This document shows positions 55,122 through 63,345 of a stretch of DNA of 64,000 nt, in pieces. The notes beneath the pieces are model-generated. The model ran no database searches and had not been told where the DNA came from. It worked only from the letters and a program-made list of their open reading frames with translations. Each line of letters starts with the position of its first letter. Position 1 is the first letter of the stretch. The position numbers were made by a program, and so were the translations under genes. Source of the stretch: an uncultured Bacteroidales bacterium (GTDB lineage Bacteria; Bacteroidota; Bacteroidia; Bacteroidales; P3); NCBI GenBank assembly GCA_900314725.1, contig OMWJ01000008.1, positions 1-64,000 of the forward strand, read 5' to 3'.

Positions 55122-55123
55122 TT

Positions 55124-55852
55124 ATGCAGATAAACAAGGAAAATAAAAAGAAACTCATTAGCGGAGGGATAGCTGTTTTGTTTCATCTGCTTTTGGTTTT
55201 GTTGCTTTTTGTTTTTGGTTTGCCTTATCAGGATCCACCTCCTCCAGAACAAGGTGTGGAGATAAGTTCTGGAGATCTTACTGATGTTGGTAATGCAATG
55301 CTTGGTGATGCAGGTGGAGACGAAGCAGAAGAACAAGTTTCAGAACCAACAGATAGTGATGATGAAAGTGTGGTTACTCAAAAAGAGAGCAGCCCTATAT
55401 CTGCCAAACCAAACAAACCAAAACAAGAGACTACCAAGAAAGATAATAAACCAACTACCGACAACGATGCATTATTCCCTGGTAAAAACAAAAATACCAA
55501 AGGTAATGGAAATGGTTCAGGGAGTGGATTTGGTAATGGAGATAATGGTACAGGTGGAGGAGGAACAGGAACAAATACCTCTGGAGGTGGTTATTCACTT
55601 AAAGGTAGAGGAGTAAAATCTCTTCCAAAGCCGCAGACGAATAAAAATGAGACAGGCAATGTGGTTGTGGAAATAAGGGTAGATCAAGACGGTGTCGTTA
55701 AAGAAGCTCATGCAGGAGCAAAAGGAACAACGATAATGGATGTTAATATTTGGAGAAAATGCGAACAAGCAGCAAGAAAAGCTAAATTTACATCAAAATC
55801 AGATGCTCCAGAGCTACAAAAAGGAACCATAACCTATCATTTCACAAACTAA
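55124..55852 (+). CDS. tonB: TonB-family energy transducer
   Basis: A 242-residue protein. It has one N-terminal membrane segment (GGIAVLFHLLLVLLLFVFGL, with the conserved His). A long charged and then glycine- and asparagine-rich spacer (about 60-155) crosses the periplasm. The C-terminal TonB-like domain has VVVEIRVDQDGVVKEAHAGA and a late KCEQAARKAKF. The spacer is Gly/Asn/Thr-rich in place of the usual Pro/Lys repeats. Confidence 0.85.
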   Translation: MQINKENKKKLISGGIAVLFHLLLVLLLFVFGLPYQDPPPPEQGVEISSGDLTDVGNAMLGDAGGDEAEEQVSEPTDSDDESVVTQKESSPISAKPNKPKQETTKKDNKPTTDNDALFPGKNKNTKGNGNGSGSGFGNGDNGTGGGGTGTNTSGGGYSLKGRGVKSLPKPQTNKNETGNVVVEIRVDQDGVVKEAHAGAKGTTIMDVNIWRKCEQAARKAKFTSKSDAPELQKGTITYHFTN

Positions 55853-55916
55853 GAATTTCTTATAAATAGTATGAATTATAATTTTCTAAAATAATTAAGA
55901 ATTAATAAAAAAAGCA

Positions 55917-56017
55917 AACGAAGAGTTGATGAAAAAAGTCTTCGTTTTAAGAATTTAAATCTTGATGTTTAGGGTGTAAAGAGTTGGTTTTAATTTTTTA
56001 AAACCAACTCTTTTTTT
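55917..56017. terminator. Gene-end hairpin element copy 4, between tonB and ruvC
   Basis: A perfect 15-bp stem (55978-55992 with 55999-56013, 6-nt loop) ends in T7 and has A-rich sequence on the other side, so it suits both convergent genes. Before it lie an 8-bp hairpin (aaacgaag with cttcgttt), aatttaaatcttgatg and gggtgtaaa. These words are shared with the elements at 39839-39945 and 53775-53855. Confidence 0.7.
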
Positions 56018-56059
56018 GCGAAAACGAAGATTGAGGTTAAATAATTGATATTCTGTTAT

Positions 56060-56641
56060 TTATTTTATTACTCTGTTTTGATGTTCATTGACAAAAGCTG
56101 CCCAAGAAAGAGTCTTGGTTTTAGGTTTTGTTATTTTGGCATTAACACCTGTTTCCATTAGATTGCTCTGAGTGCAATAGCATACTGCAACAGCTAAAGC
56201 ATCGGAAGCATCTAAGTATTTGGGATTTTCGTCAATAAGTTTCATCATCTGAAGCATTTTCATCACTTGTTCTTTTGAAGCATTGCCGTTGCCTGTGATA
56301 GATTGTTTTACTCGTTTTGGAGGAAACTCGGTAAAAGGTATATCTCTTGAAAGCCCTGCTGCAATGCATATTCCTTGCACTCTTCCAAGTTTAAGCATAC
56401 TCTGAACATTCTTATAATAAAAAGGTGCTTCCAAGGCAAGCATATCAGGATGAAAAACATCTATCTTCTTTATTATAAAGTCAAAGATAGTTTTCATTCT
56501 TGTTGCCATTTCTTCTTTGTTGCCAAGTTTCAAGACATCCATTTCCAAGACCTCTATCTTTTTACCTGTTTTCTTGACAAAAGAATAACCCATGACATTT
56601 GTTCCGGGGTCTATTCCAAGTATTATCTCTTCTTTTTCCAT
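56060..56641 (-). CDS. ruvC: Holliday-junction endonuclease RuvC
   Basis: RuvC of 193 residues, which cuts four-way DNA junctions in recombination. Acidic active-site residues are visible in ILGIDPGTNVMGY (first Asp, near residue 11), LALEAPFYYKN (Glu) and LDASDALAVAV (two Asp). It starts 8 nt after the nnrD gene stop and convergently faces tonB. Confidence 0.95.
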   Translation of the reverse strand: MEKEEIILGIDPGTNVMGYSFVKKTGKKIEVLEMDVLKLGNKEEMATRMKTIFDFIIKKIDVFHPDMLALEAPFYYKNVQSMLKLGRVQGICIAAGLSRDIPFTEFPPKRVKQSITGNGNASKEQVMKMLQMMKLIDENPKYLDASDALAVAVCYCTQSNLMETGVNAKITKPKTKTLSWAAFVNEHQNRVIK

Positions 56642-56648
56642 TTCTTGA

Positions 56649-57548
56649 TTATTTTAAAGCTTGAGTAAGAAAAGCAACTATATCTCTGGCAATCATAGAC
56701 TTTTCTGATAAGTTTTCCTTCGCTAAATCTCCCGCCAAGGCATGAATATACACTCCTATCTTTGCACTATCTTCAACAGAAAACCCTTGAGAGAGAATGC
56801 CGAGGATTATTCCTGTTAGAACATCACCACTTCCTGCTGTTGCCATTCCTGGATTTCCAATGGTGTTGAAAAATAATCTGCCTGTAGGTGTGCATATAGT
56901 TGTAACACCTCCCTTTAATACTATGCTGATGCTGTGTTGAGAACAAAACTTTTGAAGAAACTCCATCTTATCTTTTAACGCCATAGCACCAAACAGGCGT
57001 TCAAACTCTTTAGGATGAGGAGTTAGAATAATGTTATCGTAAAGCAAGTCTTTGAAGTTCTTAACCGTTGAAAGTAAGTTCAAAGCGTCTGCATCTAAGA
57101 CAAGAGGAATCTTCTTCAATTCTTCACTTTCAATTCTTCTCTTCAGAAAATCCACAAGAGCGACCTTGCTTTCTTTCCTTGTATCTAAGCCGGGGCCTAT
57201 TGCAAGGGCAGAGTATTTATTAATATCGGGCATTACAGAGAAAACTTCTTCGTCTTTATCTAAGCGGACCATTGCTTCCGGTACTGTGATTTGCAGTATG
57301 TTATATAATCTTTTAGGAATATGAACTGTTAGCAAGCCACAACCCGTTCTAAGTGCCGATAGGGCAGAAAGAACACAAGCACCTCCTTTCCCATAAGAGC
57401 CTGCAATCAAAAGACAATGACCAAAATCGCCTTTGTGAGCAAAAGGTTTGCGAGCCAAGAAAAAGTCTTTGTTGAGATTTTCTTTACTTAGTATCTCTGG
57501 ATTCCTTATATCTGCTTGCGTAAAAAAGCTGTTCTTTTCTCCTTTCAT
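56649..57548 (-). CDS. nnrD: ADP/ATP-dependent NAD(P)H-hydrate dehydratase
   Basis: A repair enzyme that restores hydrated NAD(P)H, 299 residues. Only the ribokinase-like dehydratase domain is present, without the NnrE epimerase domain that is often fused. Key parts are HKGDFGHCLLIAGSYGKGGA, VLDADALNLLS, LTPHPKEFERLFG and the catalytic GNPGMATAGSGDVLTGIILG. A promoter -7 element ends 5 nt before the ATG, so the message may be nearly leaderless. Confidence 0.93.
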   Translation of the reverse strand: MKGEKNSFFTQADIRNPEILSKENLNKDFFLARKPFAHKGDFGHCLLIAGSYGKGGACVLSALSALRTGCGLLTVHIPKRLYNILQITVPEAMVRLDKDEEVFSVMPDINKYSALAIGPGLDTRKESKVALVDFLKRRIESEELKKIPLVLDADALNLLSTVKNFKDLLYDNIILTPHPKEFERLFGAMALKDKMEFLQKFCSQHSISIVLKGGVTTICTPTGRLFFNTIGNPGMATAGSGDVLTGIILGILSQGFSVEDSAKIGVYIHALAGDLAKENLSEKSMIARDIVAFLTQALK

Positions 57549-57552
57549 TTTG

Positions 57553-57560
57553 CAAAAATA
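57553..57560 (-). promoter_or_regulatory. -7 promoter element of nnrD-ruvC
   Basis: The minus strand reads TATTTTTG, a match to TAnnTTTG, directly before the nnrD start. If it is used, transcription starts at or next to the ATG. Confidence 0.45.
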
Positions 57561-57674
57561 CTAATCTTTTATCTAATTCTCATCAAAGCAAAAAACTTTT
57601 TTCTCTTCTTAGGATAATAAATAATTTATAAATCAAATCATTAGGCTGAAACTTAATAATAAAAACAGTTTTTT

Positions 57675-57708
57675 TTTGCAGGTGTGTAAATAATTTTTCT
57701 TAATTTTG
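57675..57708 (+). promoter_or_regulatory. Promoter of the ftsX operon
   Basis: TTTG at 57675-57678 and TAATTTTG at 57701-57708 are 22 nt apart, slightly wide. The ATG of ftsX is 37 nt downstream of the -7 element. Confidence 0.5.
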
Positions 57709-57744
57709 CAACTTGTATAATTTGATATATAAAGTTTTAACGTT

Positions 57745-58629
57745 ATGAGCGAAAAGAAAAGCAACAAGAATCCTAAGGCAAGATTATTTACTGCCAATTT
57801 TTCTACAGCATTGAGTATTGCTTTGGTTCTTTTTATCGTTGCTTTTATAGGTTTGTTTTCTTTTCACGTTTGGGTGCTTAGCAACGAGATAAAGGAAAAC
57901 GTTTCTTTCACCATATATATGACAACAGACGCAACGGAGCAAGACGGCTTGAACCTTCAAAAACAAGTTGCGAAGAATCCCGTTGTAAAAAATGTTGAGT
58001 ATCACTCACTGGAAGAGGTTACGCAGATGATGAATAAGGATTTTGGCGAAAATCACTTGGATGTATTAGAAGGTTATAATCCTTACAGTGCTTCTTTGGA
58101 GGTTCATCTTAAGGCCAAAGCGATGAAAGTAAAACAGATTAAACAGTTTATAACAACCATTGAGTCAAAGCCAGAGGTAGAGATGGTTGATTATAGAGAC
58201 GATATGATTAACAAAATCAACACCGTCTATTACAATCTAAGTTACCTTGTTATAATTATTCTGCTTTCGTTGATATTTATTTCAGTTACTCTTATAAATC
58301 ACACTATTGCTTTGACCATAAGAAACAAAAAACTCCTTATACGCAGTATGCAACTTGTGGGAGCAAAGCCTTCATATATCAGAAGACCATTCTTGGTTAA
58401 AGGTTTATGGCTTGGACTTGTAGGGGGACTGATAGCAGATGTATTGGTTGCAGCTGTTTTGTTTTGGATGTTAAGTATCTTAAACTATCCTGATGTTTCT
58501 TCATTCTACAATATATACATTTTGTCTGCAATAGGAATAATAGTATTAGGAGTTGTGTTGAGTTTTATTTTCTCCTATTTTGCAGTAATAAGAAATATGA
58601 ATCTTAAGAATTATAAACTATATAATTAG
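57745..58629 (+). CDS. ftsX: Cell-division ABC-transporter-like permease FtsX
   Basis: A 294-residue FtsX with four membrane segments (near 22-42, 170-192, 222-245 and 265-287) and a periplasmic domain after the first. It works with FtsE to control peptidoglycan hydrolases during division. Landmarks are LSIALVLFIVAFIGLFSFHV, VTLINHTIALTIRNKKLLIR and SMQLVGAKPSYIRRPF. No ftsE gene lies next to it. Confidence 0.92.
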   Translation: MSEKKSNKNPKARLFTANFSTALSIALVLFIVAFIGLFSFHVWVLSNEIKENVSFTIYMTTDATEQDGLNLQKQVAKNPVVKNVEYHSLEEVTQMMNKDFGENHLDVLEGYNPYSASLEVHLKAKAMKVKQIKQFITTIESKPEVEMVDYRDDMINKINTVYYNLSYLVIIILLSLIFISVTLINHTIALTIRNKKLLIRSMQLVGAKPSYIRRPFLVKGLWLGLVGGLIADVLVAAVLFWMLSILNYPDVSSFYNIYILSAIGIIVLGVVLSFIFSYFAVIRNMNLKNYKLYN

Positions 58630-58630
58630 T

Positions 58631-58927
58631 ATGGCTACAAAGAAAAATAATATTTCTCCAAAGGGATTTAAAGAAAGCAAGCCTGAATTTCAATTTGCTT
58701 TTACAAAAGAAAACTATATGTGGATGATAATAGGTGTTGTGCTTATCATCCTCGGTTATGTTCTTTTAGTTGGGGGAGGTAGTAACAATCCTGATGAGTT
58801 TAATATGGCATTATTCAATGCAAGACGTTTAGTCTTTGCTCCTATTTTTATTGTAGGAGGATTGGTTGTTGAGGTTTTTGCTATCATGAAAAAACCATCA
58901 AAAAAGCAGGCTGAAACAGAACAATAA
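58631..58927 (+). CDS. DUF3098 family small membrane protein
   Basis: A 98-residue protein with two membrane segments (MWMIIGVVLIILGYVLLVGG and VFAPIFIVGGLVVEVFAIM) linked by NPDEFNMALFNARR. DUF3098 proteins are confined to Bacteroidota and almost always lie between ftsX and uppP, as here (1 nt after ftsX). A link to envelope growth is inferred from this position; the function is unknown. Confidence 0.85.
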   Translation: MATKKNNISPKGFKESKPEFQFAFTKENYMWMIIGVVLIILGYVLLVGGGSNNPDEFNMALFNARRLVFAPIFIVGGLVVEVFAIMKKPSKKQAETEQ

Positions 58928-58940
58928 AAATATTTTTTTT

Positions 58941-59741
58941 ATGGACTATATTCAAGCGATAATAATATCTATTGTTGAGGGATTGACAGAGTTCTTGCCT
59001 GTTTCTTCCACCGGACACATGATTCTTACGCAGGCTGTTTTGGGAGTGAAGAGTGATGAGTTCGTAAAGATGTTTACGGTCTGCATTCAGTTCGGAGCCA
59101 TACTTTCAGTCTTGGTTATATATTGGAAAAGGTTTCTTCAGAGTCTGGAATTCTATTGGAAACTGCTCATAGCCTTTATTCCTGCGGCAGTATTCGGCTT
59201 TTTGTTATCTGATTATATTGATAGCCTTTTGGAAACCCCGTTGGTTATAGCAATAGTCTTGGTCTTAGGTGGCGTGTTTATGCTCTTTGTTGACAAATGG
59301 TTTCATCATCCACAAGAAGACCAAACCATTACTTATAAGAAGAGCTTTATGATAGGTCTTTGTCAATGTATTGCTATGATACCTGGTGTTTCTCGTTCTA
59401 TGGCTACAATAGTTGGAGGTATGGGACAAAAACTCTCTCGTAAGACCGCAGCAGAGTTTTCTTTCTTTCTTGCTGTTCCGACTATGGCAGCAGCAAGTGG
59501 ATATAAGTTGTTAAAGCTTTTCCTTGAACCTTCAGGGAAAGAACTTCTGATGAATAATCTTACCGTTCTTATCATAGGTAATATTGTTGCATTTATTGTT
59601 GCAATAATAGCGATAAAGTTTTTTATCAGTTTCCTTTCTAAGTATGGTTTCAAAGCCTTTGGTTATTACCGTATATTAGCAGGTATCGTTATGATTATTC
59701 TTTTTGTTTGCGGAGTAGTAAGTGCTGATATAACAGCATAA
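58941..59741 (+). CDS. uppP: Undecaprenyl-diphosphatase
   Basis: Recycles the lipid carrier of cell-wall synthesis (UppP/BacA), 266 residues with about eight membrane segments. Catalytic motifs are EGLTEFLPVSSTGHM near residues 15-29 and PGVSRSMATIVGGM near 150-163. It lies between DUF3098 and truB. Confidence 0.96.
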   Translation: MDYIQAIIISIVEGLTEFLPVSSTGHMILTQAVLGVKSDEFVKMFTVCIQFGAILSVLVIYWKRFLQSLEFYWKLLIAFIPAAVFGFLLSDYIDSLLETPLVIAIVLVLGGVFMLFVDKWFHHPQEDQTITYKKSFMIGLCQCIAMIPGVSRSMATIVGGMGQKLSRKTAAEFSFFLAVPTMAAASGYKLLKLFLEPSGKELLMNNLTVLIIGNIVAFIVAIIAIKFFISFLSKYGFKAFGYYRILAGIVMIILFVCGVVSADITA

Positions 59742-59760
59742 ATTCTTTTTATTCTATCCT

Positions 59761-60450
59761 ATGGACTTAAAAGAAGGTGCATTCTTTTTGATTGACAAGC
59801 CTTATACTTGGACATCTTTTCAGGTTGTGAAAAAGATGAAGTATATTCTTTGTAAGCATACAGGAGAAAAGAAGTTTAAGATAGGGCATGCAGGCACTTT
59901 AGACCCCTTAGCCACAGGCTTGCTTATTGTATGTGTAGGTAAATACACTAAAAGGATAGAAGAGTTTCAGGGATTAAGAAAAGAATATATTGGTACCTTT
60001 ACTCTTGGTGCAACAACTCCAAGCTATGATAGAGAACAACCTGTTAATGCAACCTATCCTTTAGAGCATATAAACGATGAACTTCTTTTTTCAACCGCTA
60101 AATCTTTTCTTGGCAAGCAAAAACAAGTTCCTCCTTTGTTCTCTGCAATAAAGATAGACGGCAAAAGAGCTTATTCATACGTAAAGCAGGGATTAAGTCC
60201 GGAAATAAAAGAAAAAGATATAGAGATTTTTGATTTTGAATTAAGTGATATAAATATTCCAAAGGTGGATTTTCGTATTGCTTGCTCTAAAGGGACTTAC
60301 ATCCGTTCTATAGCAAGAGATTTTGGTTTGGAGTTGCAGAGTGGAGCCTATCTTAACAGACTTTGCAGAACCAAGATAGGGGAATACTCATTGGAATATG
60401 CTATAAGCTTGGAGGAATTTGAAGATAAGTTTCCTCCGCTAAAAGAATAG
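59761..60450 (+). CDS. truB: tRNA pseudouridine-55 synthase
   Basis: TruB of 229 residues makes pseudouridine 55 in tRNA. The catalytic Asp48 is in GHAGTLDPLATG. Other motifs are KQVPPLFSAIKIDGKRAY and CSKGTYIRSIARDFG. The C-terminal PUA domain is absent or very short, as usual in this phylum. In many Bacteroidales queA follows; here an unknown membrane-anchored protein follows. Confidence 0.95.
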   Translation: MDLKEGAFFLIDKPYTWTSFQVVKKMKYILCKHTGEKKFKIGHAGTLDPLATGLLIVCVGKYTKRIEEFQGLRKEYIGTFTLGATTPSYDREQPVNATYPLEHINDELLFSTAKSFLGKQKQVPPLFSAIKIDGKRAYSYVKQGLSPEIKEKDIEIFDFELSDINIPKVDFRIACSKGTYIRSIARDFGLELQSGAYLNRLCRTKIGEYSLEYAISLEEFEDKFPPLKE

Positions 60451-60498
60451 ACACTATAAATATAAATAAACACAAATTAAATAAAACTTTTGAATGCA

Positions 60499-61608
60499 AT
60501 GAATTTTAAGGAATTTATACAAAAAAAACCTGTAAGAATCGTTTGGCGAGTACTGTTGTATGGTTTCGCTATTTTCGGTTTTGGAGTTTTTGGTGCTTGG
60601 GCGATATATGAACTTGGACTAACCAACAATAGAGGAATGGTGGATAAAAACACAAGATACTTGGCTCAAGTTACCGAAGGAGAAGACGCAGATGCAAAAG
60701 ACGGAAAGTTTGTCTTTCGTGCTGATGATTATCTGAAGCTTGTAGCACTTGGCAAACTTTATCCTCATAATGCTGAGTTAATTATCAATGGACTAAGAAA
60801 CTCAAAGAATGATGTACAATTTTCTCAGATGATTAAAGCATGTGAGTTGTATCTAAAAGATAACGATGCTTACAAGTCAAGTCTTGAGAAGGGTAGAAAA
60901 ATTTTTGGAAACAGTTTTGTAAAAGGTAATAATGTTAATGTTATTACTTGGATGAATGCTCCAGAGTGGCAGGCTTTGAAAGAAAGTATCATAAAAGACT
61001 CTGCCGCTATCAACAAAGCAGCCAAGATAACAGGTGTTGAACCTCGTATGATAGTAGGTTGTTTAGTAGGAGAGCAAATACGTTTGTTTAACTCTAAAAG
61101 AGAGATGTACAAGAAGTATCTTGGACCTGTAAAGGTTTTGTCTGTTCAAAGTCAGTTCTCTTTTGGTGTTAATGGTATTAAAGATTTTACAGCAGCACAG
61201 GTAGAACATAATCTTAAAGACAAGAACTCTCCGTACTATATGGGAGAAAAATATGAGCATATCTTAGATTATGAGGGTGGTTATGCAGGCGATTCTACTC
61301 GTATTAGAAGACTGGTAAATTATCATGACCATACTTATTCATATATATATACAGGTTGTATTATTCATCAAACACGTAATCAATGGAAAAGGGCAGGTTA
61401 TGATATAACAAATCGCCCTGATGTTCTCTTTACTTTGTTTAATGTAGGCTTTTCTCAAAGTGAGCCTAAAGCAAATCCTGTATGTGGAGGTTCTCATATT
61501 ACTGTTGATGGCAAGGTATATACTTTTGGAGCGATAGGATTTGATTTCTACTATTCAGGAGAACTATCAGATGTATTTCCTTATTGGGATAAGAGATTTA
61601 TTGAGTAA
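60499..61608 (+). CDS. Membrane-anchored protein, possibly lysozyme-like
   Basis: A 369-residue protein; I prefer the ATG at 60499 to a TTG three codons earlier. One membrane segment (VLLYGFAIFGFGVFGAWAIY, near 18-37) is followed by an outside region. The part ITGVEPRMIVGCLVGEQIRL and then QSQFSFGVNGIKDFTAAQVE recalls lytic transglycosylases, where a Glu after a helix start is catalytic and a later GxxG-type motif follows. This is a weak resemblance. It ends the uppP-truB group, which also fits an envelope role. Confidence 0.55.
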   Translation: MNFKEFIQKKPVRIVWRVLLYGFAIFGFGVFGAWAIYELGLTNNRGMVDKNTRYLAQVTEGEDADAKDGKFVFRADDYLKLVALGKLYPHNAELIINGLRNSKNDVQFSQMIKACELYLKDNDAYKSSLEKGRKIFGNSFVKGNNVNVITWMNAPEWQALKESIIKDSAAINKAAKITGVEPRMIVGCLVGEQIRLFNSKREMYKKYLGPVKVLSVQSQFSFGVNGIKDFTAAQVEHNLKDKNSPYYMGEKYEHILDYEGGYAGDSTRIRRLVNYHDHTYSYIYTGCIIHQTRNQWKRAGYDITNRPDVLFTLFNVGFSQSEPKANPVCGGSHITVDGKVYTFGAIGFDFYYSGELSDVFPYWDKRFIE

Positions 61609-61632
61609 CGGAATATTCCTAAATGTAAAAAT

Positions 61633-61995
61633 ATGAAACTTTGTTTAAGACTTTGTGTATTTGTTTTTGCTATTGTCTGTCTTAATTCAGCATATGGTGT
61701 CCCTGCTGACCCTCGTGGGCATACTATTGTTCAACCCAATGGCAAAACACTTACATATTATCTTAAAGGCGATGAACATCTGCATTGGTTTGAAAGCCTT
61801 GATGGTTATACACTTTTGAAAAATGAACAAGGAGATTTGGAGTTTGCTTGTGTAGATGAAAAAGGTATATTGCAACCTTCGGGGATATTAGCTTGTAATC
61901 AAGAAGAGAGAGATGAAATAGAACTGTCTTTTCTTTCAACAATAAAACCAAAACTCTTTTATTCTAAAGAACAATTAAAACATATAAAGAGGTAG
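61633..61995 (+). CDS. Orphan N-terminal propeptide of an M6-type metalloprotease
   Basis: A 120-residue exported protein. The signal peptide (ends SAYG) is followed by VPADPRGHTIVQPNGKTL, LKGDEHLHWFESLDGYTLL and QGDLEFACVDEKG, the usual prodomain of M6 (immune inhibitor A-like) proteases. The frame stops just where the protease domain should begin, and no HExxH follows before the convergent lysC gene. It is either a truncated remnant or a stand-alone prodomain that acts as an inhibitor. Confidence 0.65.
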   Translation: MKLCLRLCVFVFAIVCLNSAYGVPADPRGHTIVQPNGKTLTYYLKGDEHLHWFESLDGYTLLKNEQGDLEFACVDEKGILQPSGILACNQEERDEIELSFLSTIKPKLFYSKEQLKHIKR

Positions 61996-62012
61996 AACTT
62001 TTAAACATTATT

Positions 62013-62053
62013 GAAAGAGAATAGCAGTTGTTTAATAACAGCTGCTACTTTCT
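62013..62053. terminator. Bidirectional terminator between convergent genes
   Basis: A 10-bp stem (62022-62031 with 62038-62047, one G-T pair, 6-nt loop) is flanked by gaaagaga on the left and ctttcttttt on the right. It can serve both the M6 propeptide gene and the opposite aspartate kinase gene, whose stop lies at 62056. Confidence 0.65.
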
Positions 62054-62055
62054 TT

Positions 62056-63333
62056 TTATTCTATATCTTCTACTAAAAATTGGGCAGTGGTACGATTTTT
62101 CTGTTCAATAAGTATTTTTTTGTTTCTCAGGACTGACTCTACAGCCTCAGGAGTGTAGTGTCTTAGAGTTATAAGTTGTAGGGATATATTGTATTTTACG
62201 TTGTAGTATTCTTGTAAATCGTCCAAGAGTTGTGGAAGAATGTTTCTGTTTTCATCAAAGCATAAAGAGAACGATATTGCAGAGTTCTGCATAAGATTTA
62301 CTTTTACTTTGTTTTTAGCTAAGATGCTAAAGATGATAGCTATGTTTTTTTCTCCTATGAAAGAAAAGTCTTTAGGAGAAATAGAGAGAAGAATTTGATT
62401 GTCTTTGAAAATATAGTTAGTAACCTTAGGAATCAATTCTTGCTTATCACAAATAACAGAGCCTTTATCCAAAGGAGAGACAAAGGATTTAATATATAAA
62501 GGTATGGAAAGATTTTCTATTGGCTTAATAGTTTTAGGATGTATTATGCTTGCACCATAATAAGATAATTCTATTGCCTCTCTATATGGGACAGAAGAAA
62601 GTTTGGTTGTTTGTTTTATGCGTTTTGGGTCAGCATTCAAAAGTCCTGGAACATCTTTCCAAATAGTCATACTTAAAGCCTTTGTACAATGTGCTAAGAT
62701 AGAAGCAGAATAATCCGAGCCTTCTCTTCCAAGTGTAGTGAAAAGACCTTCTTTTGTACCACCAAGAAAACCTTGTACTATTATAGTATCATAGCAGGAA
62801 AAAAGAGGTAGAAGATTTTGCTCAACAGCGTATTGAGTTGCCATCCAGTCTATGTTTGCATCCCTATAGTTGTTGTCTGTTTTTATTATGTCTTTGGCTG
62901 AAAGAAGAATGTTTTTAAGTCCAATTTGATTAAGAAACTCTGAAACAATCATCGTTGAGATTCTTTCGCCAAAGGAGACTATGCTGTCATAGAGGAAATT
63001 GTAGTCTGTAGAGGAAAGGCTGTTAAGTCTGTTTATTAGTTCTCTACATAGCTCTTGCAATTTTGATAGTGCAGTAGAAGCATCAAGATTATTAAAAAGT
63101 TCTTCAATGAGTTGTGTGTGATAGTTTAGGATGTAGAAATATTCTTCTTCAATATCCTTTTTGTTGAAGAAGTTATTTACTAAGTTCTCCAAGTGATTGG
63201 TCGTTTTTCCCATAGCAGAGATAACTACAATTCGCTTTTTTTCGGATAGTTTAAGGATTGTCTCTACATTTTTTACTGCTTTAGCACTATTGACAGAAGC
63301 CCCTCCAAATTTTTCTACAAAAATATCATTCAT
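62056..63333 (-). CDS. lysC: Aspartate kinase, monofunctional
   Basis: Phosphorylates aspartate at the start of lysine, threonine and methionine synthesis. It has 425 residues. The kinase domain begins FVEKFGGASVNSAKAVKN and has FTTLGREGSDYSASILAH near 200-217. The C-terminal 140 residues hold the ACT regulatory region (VTNYIFKDNQILLSISPKDF, IAIIFSILAKNKVKVNLMQN). No homoserine dehydrogenase domain is fused. Feedback by lysine or threonine is likely but cannot be specified. Confidence 0.9.
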   Translation of the reverse strand: MNDIFVEKFGGASVNSAKAVKNVETILKLSEKKRIVVISAMGKTTNHLENLVNNFFNKKDIEEEYFYILNYHTQLIEELFNNLDASTALSKLQELCRELINRLNSLSSTDYNFLYDSIVSFGERISTMIVSEFLNQIGLKNILLSAKDIIKTDNNYRDANIDWMATQYAVEQNLLPLFSCYDTIIVQGFLGGTKEGLFTTLGREGSDYSASILAHCTKALSMTIWKDVPGLLNADPKRIKQTTKLSSVPYREAIELSYYGASIIHPKTIKPIENLSIPLYIKSFVSPLDKGSVICDKQELIPKVTNYIFKDNQILLSISPKDFSFIGEKNIAIIFSILAKNKVKVNLMQNSAISFSLCFDENRNILPQLLDDLQEYYNVKYNISLQLITLRHYTPEAVESVLRNKKILIEQKNRTTAQFLVEDIE

Positions 63334-63345
63334 AAACTTAAAGTT

